Positions 5,644 to 8,910 of a stretch of DNA of 8,910 bases are shown here, one piece after another. The position numbers and the translations under genes are program-made. Source of the stretch: Candidatus Heimdallarchaeota archaeon (GTDB lineage: Archaea; Asgardarchaeota; Heimdallarchaeia; Heimdallarchaeales; Kariarchaeaceae); contig JAOUKW010000157.1 in assembly GCA_029882335.1 (NCBI GenBank), positions 1-8,910 on the forward strand, written 5' to 3'. The first letter of the stretch is position 1; the number at the start of each line of letters is the position of its first letter. Below the pieces are notes generated by a model. It saw nothing but the letters and a program-made list of their open reading frames with translations. It did no database searches and was not told the origin of the DNA.

Positions 5644-6996
5644 TTAAGACCCTCGTAAATCTGTTTTTATTGTTTCGAGTTCTTCTAATGCATCAGTTCC
5701 TTTAATTATCTCATACCCAATACTACTATCTATACGAAGATCCATTTTTAATATTTGTATTTTAGATAATCTATTCTTCCTCTCTGACCATATTAACAAT
5801 GACCTAATTAAATCATGACTATGGGTTGAAAAATAAAATTTGACCCATTTAGAATTTTCAATAATGAATTCAGCTAATATATCTAAATAACCAGGATGCA
5901 TATATTGTTCAGGCTCTTCCAAAATAATTGTTCCCTTTTCTACTAAGCCAAAAAGAAATCCAAGTTTAATTAATGTAATAAATCCATCACCCATATTAAT
6001 CAATGGTAAAGGTTTATCCAAGGTATTTTGTGTAACATAGAAATCTTTTCCTGTGTATCTGATATCTACAAATGATGAAATACTATTTTTTAGAAAACCA
6101 ATCGATTTATCAATGCTATTTGATTTTATTAATTCTTGATATAAATAACGTATCAATCCAATATTAACATGATTTTGAAAATCAATTATTATATTGTTTT
6201 CCTTTTTATCCTCATAATTACCTGCGGAATAAATTTTAATAAGTCTATTAGTTATTTTCATATTTTTTTTTACAATTGTATGATTGAAATTTTGGATATA
6301 ACCTCTAACAATTTTATTTTTTGGAAAATAGTCTATGCTTAATGGTTCAGCATATGCTTCATACAAGGAATTATCTTTAAAAACAAAAAAGAACAAATGT
6401 TTCTTTGATTGTATATCAAATATCGCTTTTTGTAGGGGAGCTTCTAATTCATTTTTGATCTTATTTTTGACAAAATCATCCACTTGTTCATCTGTAATAT
6501 TGGAAGGAATTTCAATTTTACCATTTTTTTGCATTAATTGGATTTTTCTATTTATAATAAATTGTTTCAATAGATTATCTTTTCTTGAGAGATAATGGTT
6601 TTGAAATGCATTCATTACAGTTTTTGCATGTAAATGATTTGATATTTTGTCATAATAGATTTCAATTTCTAACGGATGGGGGCAGTCTATTTTCAACTCA
6701 GCAACATTTCCTTTGAAAAATAAATCATCTTTTGTATAATATTCAGATTTTATAATGTGATTTATCAAATTAAAATTTTTAATATCTTTAAAATTATTGT
6801 CGTTTGAATGAAGTAAGCCAATTGCTTCAAGTACAGAAGACTTTCCTGTATTATTTGGACCCACTATGATGTTTATTTCTTTAGGTTGAAATTCCAAATA
6901 AGAAATCCCTTTATAATTCGATATAGAAATTAACTCATCAGTGGTCATCAAATAATAATATGGGAGGTTGTTTATAAACGATTTAGAATCAAACAT
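5644..6996 (-). CDS. OLD/AAA_15-type ABC-like ATPase
   Basis: 450 residues. An N-terminal strand (LISISNYKGISYLEF, 22-36) leads to Walker A GPNNTGKS (46-53). An inserted central region of about 250 residues follows. Then come an ABC-signature-like NMGDG (334-338), Walker B TIILEEPEQYMHP (356-368) with the catalytic-type Glu pair, and the switch FSTHSHDLI (389-397, His392). This order is that of OLD/RecF-like ATPases. These dimerise around ATP on DNA and in OLD proteins are followed by a TOPRIM nuclease in the same chain; here TOPRIM is the next gene. The combined length of 658 residues matches a single-chain OLD protein. OLD-related systems (Gabija GajA, PARIS AriA, phage P2 Old) act in antiviral defence, so defence is the likely role (inference). 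The start is ATG with no Shine-Dalgarno site; ATG at residue 17 (6948) is an alternative nearer the usual family start. Confidence 0.85.
   Translation of the reverse strand: MFDSKSFINNLPYYYLMTTDELISISNYKGISYLEFQPKEINIIVGPNNTGKSSVLEAIGLLHSNDNNFKDIKNFNLINHIIKSEYYTKDDLFFKGNVAELKIDCPHPLEIEIYYDKISNHLHAKTVMNAFQNHYLSRKDNLLKQFIINRKIQLMQKNGKIEIPSNITDEQVDDFVKNKIKNELEAPLQKAIFDIQSKKHLFFFVFKDNSLYEAYAEPLSIDYFPKNKIVRGYIQNFNHTIVKKNMKITNRLIKIYSAGNYEDKKENNIIIDFQNHVNIGLIRYLYQELIKSNSIDKSIGFLKNSISSFVDIRYTGKDFYVTQNTLDKPLPLINMGDGFITLIKLGFLFGLVEKGTIILEEPEQYMHPGYLDILAEFIIENSKWVKFYFSTHSHDLIRSLLIWSERKNRLSKIQILKMDLRIDSSIGYEIIKGTDALEELETIKTDLRGS
5650..5654 (-). promoter_or_regulatory. Ribosome binding site for the TTG start of the TOPRIM gene
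   Basis: On the minus strand GAGGG lies inside the last codons of the ATPase gene (LRGS, stop), 6 bases before TTG. Together with the TAA-TTG junction it supports translational coupling and the TTG start. Confidence 0.6.
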
Positions 6997-7035
6997 ATCA
7001 TTTTATTAAACTTGAGTAATTATTTATATATTTTT

Positions 7036-7046
7036 CTTATAAAAGT
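7036..7046 (-). promoter_or_regulatory. Candidate TATA promoter of the ATPase-TOPRIM operon
   Basis: Minus strand acttttataag, 40-50 bases before the ATPase ATG, followed by AT-rich sequence (aatatataaata) nearer the gene. Position and form fit an archaeal box A giving a short leader. AT richness makes the call tentative. Confidence 0.4.
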
Positions 7047-7196
7047 ATGGAGATATTCATTCGATACTAATTTACCAACCTTGATACACCCAGCTCTGTA
7101 AACTTGAGTAAGGATAGATTAAAGCTCAGTAACGGAAATGATACACGTGTTATTTGGTTGTGCTTGACCAATCTTTTTACAACCACTAACTTATGA
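7047..7196 (+). other. Coding-like frame with early stop, possible gene remnant
   Basis: ATG at 7047 gives MEIFIRY and a TAA (7068-7070). The frame then reads on as FTNLDTPSSVNLSKDRLKLS and NGNDTRVIWLCLTNLF to a TGA at 7194-7196. Composition is more protein-like than the neighbouring spacer, but no family is recognised. It starts about 50 bases from the divergent ATPase gene. Confidence 0.2.
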
Positions 7197-7253
7197 TTAA
7201 TGGATATCCGATTAATATACCTCATTACCTACATGTTAATCAAATTTGATGTA

Positions 7254-7262
7254 CTTATAAAT
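7254..7262 (+). promoter_or_regulatory. Candidate TATA box before the short frame at 7285
   Basis: cttataaat with its centre about 27 bases before the ATG at 7285, the spacing of a leaderless archaeal transcript. Confidence 0.35.
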
Positions 7263-7284
7263 AATTGACCTTATTTACTATTTA

Positions 7285-7455
7285 ATGGTAATTATTAACC
7301 TTCAGTCCAAACTGGTTGATGTTCGATTTGGGGTTCTTGATTTACAATTAAAACATCCATCATTAATTACTCCTTTTACAATTAGGTTATCTGAAACCGG
7401 AGAAATACAACATAATAATTATCATAAAATCATCAAAACTTCTATGGGATTATAA
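7285..7455 (+). CDS. Possible 56-residue protein, unknown
   Basis: ATG to TAA with a TATA-like element at leaderless distance. It begins MVIINLQSKLVDVRFGVLDL and ends with a polar stretch and TSMGL. No transmembrane segment, signal peptide or known motif is seen. It may be a small gene or the truncated start of a lost one; AT-rich spacer also yields frames of this size by chance. Confidence 0.3.
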   Translation: MVIINLQSKLVDVRFGVLDLQLKHPSLITPFTIRLSETGEIQHNNYHKIIKTSMGL

Positions 7456-7506
7456 TGCTTTTAATAACTATCGAATTAAAGTACTCCTCAGATAAACCTT
7501 ACATTA

Positions 7507-7677
7507 ATGGTTTTTTTTGAACTAAATTTGCAGTCTAATCCAATTATTAAGTGTGATATTTCAAGAGAAAAATTTGAATTTTTATCAATAGCTCAAGTAA
7601 GTCAATATTTATTGATTAAAGTTTTAATGAAGTGTATCTCTAAAAATTACTCAGGAATTAATTCATTGATTGTATAG
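7507..7677 (+). CDS. Possible 56-residue protein, unknown
   Basis: ATG to TAG; begins MVFFELNLQSNPIIKCDISR and contains SIAQVSQYLLIKVLMK. It has the same length as the preceding short frame but no clear sequence similarity apart from MV at the start and LQS near it. No Shine-Dalgarno site and only a weak AT-rich upstream element. Its 8-base T-run near the start may be slippage-prone. Weak call. Confidence 0.2.
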   Translation: MVFFELNLQSNPIIKCDISREKFEFLSIAQVSQYLLIKVLMKCISKNYSGINSLIV

Positions 7678-7716
7678 ATAATATTTTTTTTAGATCGCAT
7701 TTGTTGAGAAAATGAA

Positions 7717-7740
7717 TTTTTATATTTCAAAATATAAAAA
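7717..7740 (+). promoter_or_regulatory. Palindromic AT-rich promoter/operator upstream of the BspA-like gene
   Basis: Perfect inverted repeat: tttttatattt (7717-7727), CA, aaatataaaaa (7730-7740). Both arms contain TATA-like sequence, 33-56 bases before the ATG at 7773, which would place transcription start near 7755. The symmetry could let a dimeric regulator cover the TATA box (inference). Confidence 0.4.
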
Positions 7741-7765
7741 ATCTTATTAGTATAGTCTCAATATT

Positions 7766-7770
7766 GAGGA
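7766..7770 (+). promoter_or_regulatory. Shine-Dalgarno-like site of the BspA-like gene
   Basis: gagga ends 2 bases before the ATG at 7773. The spacing is shorter than usual, but no other in-frame start exists before the signal peptide. Confidence 0.45.
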
Positions 7771-7772
7771 AA

Positions 7773-8910
7773 ATGAAAATTTATGGGAATATTGTATTAT
7801 TGATTTTAATATTACCTATGCTGGGATTTTCTAATTCATCATCCGCAAAAACGGATAATATTGGGATGTCTATTAATGTTATTACAGCAGATACATTCGT
7901 AACTAGATGGAATACTATTCAGACAATAGCGGGAGAAACTAATTCTACAAAAATTAAACTTCCTCTAATCCTCGGTGGTACTTATAACTTCATAGTTGAT
8001 TGGGGTGATGGTACAACAGACACTATCACTTCTTATAATCAAGCTGAGACAACTCATACATACTACAATGCTCCTGGTGTGTATGATGTAACTATCAATG
8101 GATTATTAGATGGTTGGAGTTTTAATAATGGTGGCGATCGAAGGAAAATTTTAGAAATCTCACAGTGGGGGAATATGAGTTTAGGATATGGTAGTCAGGC
8201 ATTTGCAGGGGCTATTAACTTAAATTTAACTGCAACTGACGCCCCTGACCTATCAAATACCCAATCATTATCCTTCACCTTTCTTGACTGTAGATCTCTT
8301 GGTAGTACTGGAAATATGGATTCTTGGGATGTATCTGGAGTGACAAATATGGGGGGAACATTCTATGGTGCATGGTCCTTTAATCAACCTATTGGAAATT
8401 GGGATACATCACAGGTGACTACTATGCAAACCATGTTTTTACATGCACAATCATTTAATCAACCTATAGACAACTGGAATGTCTCAAAAGTCACTGATAT
8501 GAGTTGGATGTTTTCAAATGCCTACTCGTTTAATCAATCACTTAACAACTGGGGTGTCTCAAGTGTCACTAAAATGGATTTTATGTTTTCCTCTGCAATA
8601 GTATTTAATCAAACTATTGGTAATTGGGATGTATCATCAGTTACAAATATGGAATATATGTTCCAAAACACAGTGGATTTTAATCAATCCATCGAAAATT
8701 GGAATGTAAGTAGTGTAACAAATATGATTGGTATGTTTTCAGGTGCAGCTTCATTCAACCAACCAATTGGAAACTGGGATGTATCTAAACTCACGTCTAC
8801 GTATAATATATTTTATGGAGCATCATCCTTCAACCAACCATTAGGTAACTGGGATGTATCATCAGTTACTAATATGAATAACATGTTTAATGAAGCATCA
8901 TCCTTCAACC
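7773..8910 (+). CDS. Secreted BspA-like (DUF285) surface protein with PKD-like domain, 3' partial
   Basis: 379 codons before the window ends. A signal peptide is clear: MK, hydrophobic core (IVLLILILPMLGF, 7-19), then SNSSSA with likely cleavage before KTDN. Residues about 60-115 form a PKD-like beta domain with the hallmark VDWGDGT (75-81) and HTYYNAPGVYDVTI (95-108). From about residue 150 the DUF285 region starts, and from residue 185 it shows 25-residue units of the form NWDVSSVTNMxxMFxxAxxFNQxI. This combination is typical of exported BspA-type surface proteins involved in adhesion or protein binding. The C-terminal anchor, if any, is beyond the window. Start choice rests on the signal peptide and the gagga site. 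The gene stands alone, downstream of a long spacer. Domain identity is very sure; the function is inferred from the family. Confidence 0.92.
   Translation, partial: MKIYGNIVLLILILPMLGFSNSSSAKTDNIGMSINVITADTFVTRWNTIQTIAGETNSTKIKLPLILGGTYNFIVDWGDGTTDTITSYNQAETTHTYYNAPGVYDVTINGLLDGWSFNNGGDRRKILEISQWGNMSLGYGSQAFAGAINLNLTATDAPDLSNTQSLSFTFLDCRSLGSTGNMDSWDVSGVTNMGGTFYGAWSFNQPIGNWDTSQVTTMQTMFLHAQSFNQPIDNWNVSKVTDMSWMFSNAYSFNQSLNNWGVSSVTKMDFMFSSAIVFNQTIGNWDVSSVTNMEYMFQNTVDFNQSIENWNVSSVTNMIGMFSGAASFNQPIGNWDVSKLTSTYNIFYGASSFNQPLGNWDVSSVTNMNNMFNEASSFN
8325..8910 (+). repeat. Exactly phased 75-bp (25-residue) DUF285 repeats
   Basis: The conserved Trp codon of each unit falls at 8325, 8400, 8475, 8550, 8625, 8700, 8775 and 8850, with no length variation. 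Units vary in sequence at DNA and protein level (for example GNWDTSQVT, DNWNVSKVT, NNWGVSSVT), so the register is old and kept. The array runs past the right edge. Confidence 0.95.

Noticed and set aside
6335..6595. 86-codon plus-strand frame
   Set aside because: Antisense shadow of the ATPase gene.
7112..7147. Short words like those of archaeal 16S rRNA (gctcagtaac and acacgtg)
   Set aside because: Two short matches separated by an extra stretch and with no rRNA-like sequence around them; coincidence.
1..8910. tRNA, rRNA, insertion-sequence ends or complete transposase
   Set aside because: No cloverleaf, rRNA block, long terminal inverted repeats or DDE/Tyr/Ser recombinase motifs were seen.

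Overview
The window is strongly AT-rich and has both edges inside genes. Several features point to an archaeon. A/T-rich BRE-plus-TATA elements lie about 25-30 bases before starts (best example 4271-4285, leading into an ATG at 4307). Several starts have little or no leader or Shine-Dalgarno site, and TTG starts are used. Large secreted repeat proteins plus leucine-rich and BspA-type repeats would fit an Asgard-type archaeon, but that lineage call is inference and no marker gene is present to prove it.

Layout: 1-1472 (+) is the 3' part of a secreted-type subtilisin (S8) gene. Its catalytic domain is preceded by an extraordinary low-complexity tract built from [P/A]FYSF pentads, cut by the left edge. 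A hairpin plus T-run terminator follows at 1514-1548. Then comes a spacer with one short gene-like remnant. An Uma2-family (PD-(D/E)XK) gene lies on the minus strand (1982-2602).

From about 2700 to 5016 most of the sequence looks like decayed genes: a minus-strand gene ending in nonapeptide repeats (2804-3264), a plus-strand fragment (3266-3466), a leucine-rich-repeat fragment that still has a good archaeal promoter (4307-4546), and a minus-strand membrane-protein remnant (4547-4821). Each reads like protein but is interrupted by stops and/or frameshifts. One apparently intact small four-helix membrane protein (3512-4057) sits among them.

5017-6996 (minus) is a two-gene operon: an OLD/AAA_15-type ABC-like ATPase (first gene), then a small stand-alone TOPRIM protein whose TTG start directly follows the ATPase stop codon. 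Together they equal the length and domain content of one OLD nuclease, so this is best read as a split OLD-type or PARIS-like defence module. The TOPRIM reading frame continues plausibly for 20 codons past its TGA.

6997-7772 has no convincing gene but holds three short coding-like frames and a symmetrical AT-rich promoter region. From 7773 (+) a secreted BspA-like (DUF285) surface protein starts with a signal peptide and a PKD-like domain, then runs off the right edge in strictly phased 25-residue repeats.

Taken together the window is an accessory region: two exported repeat proteins at the edges, a putative defence operon, and gene debris between them.
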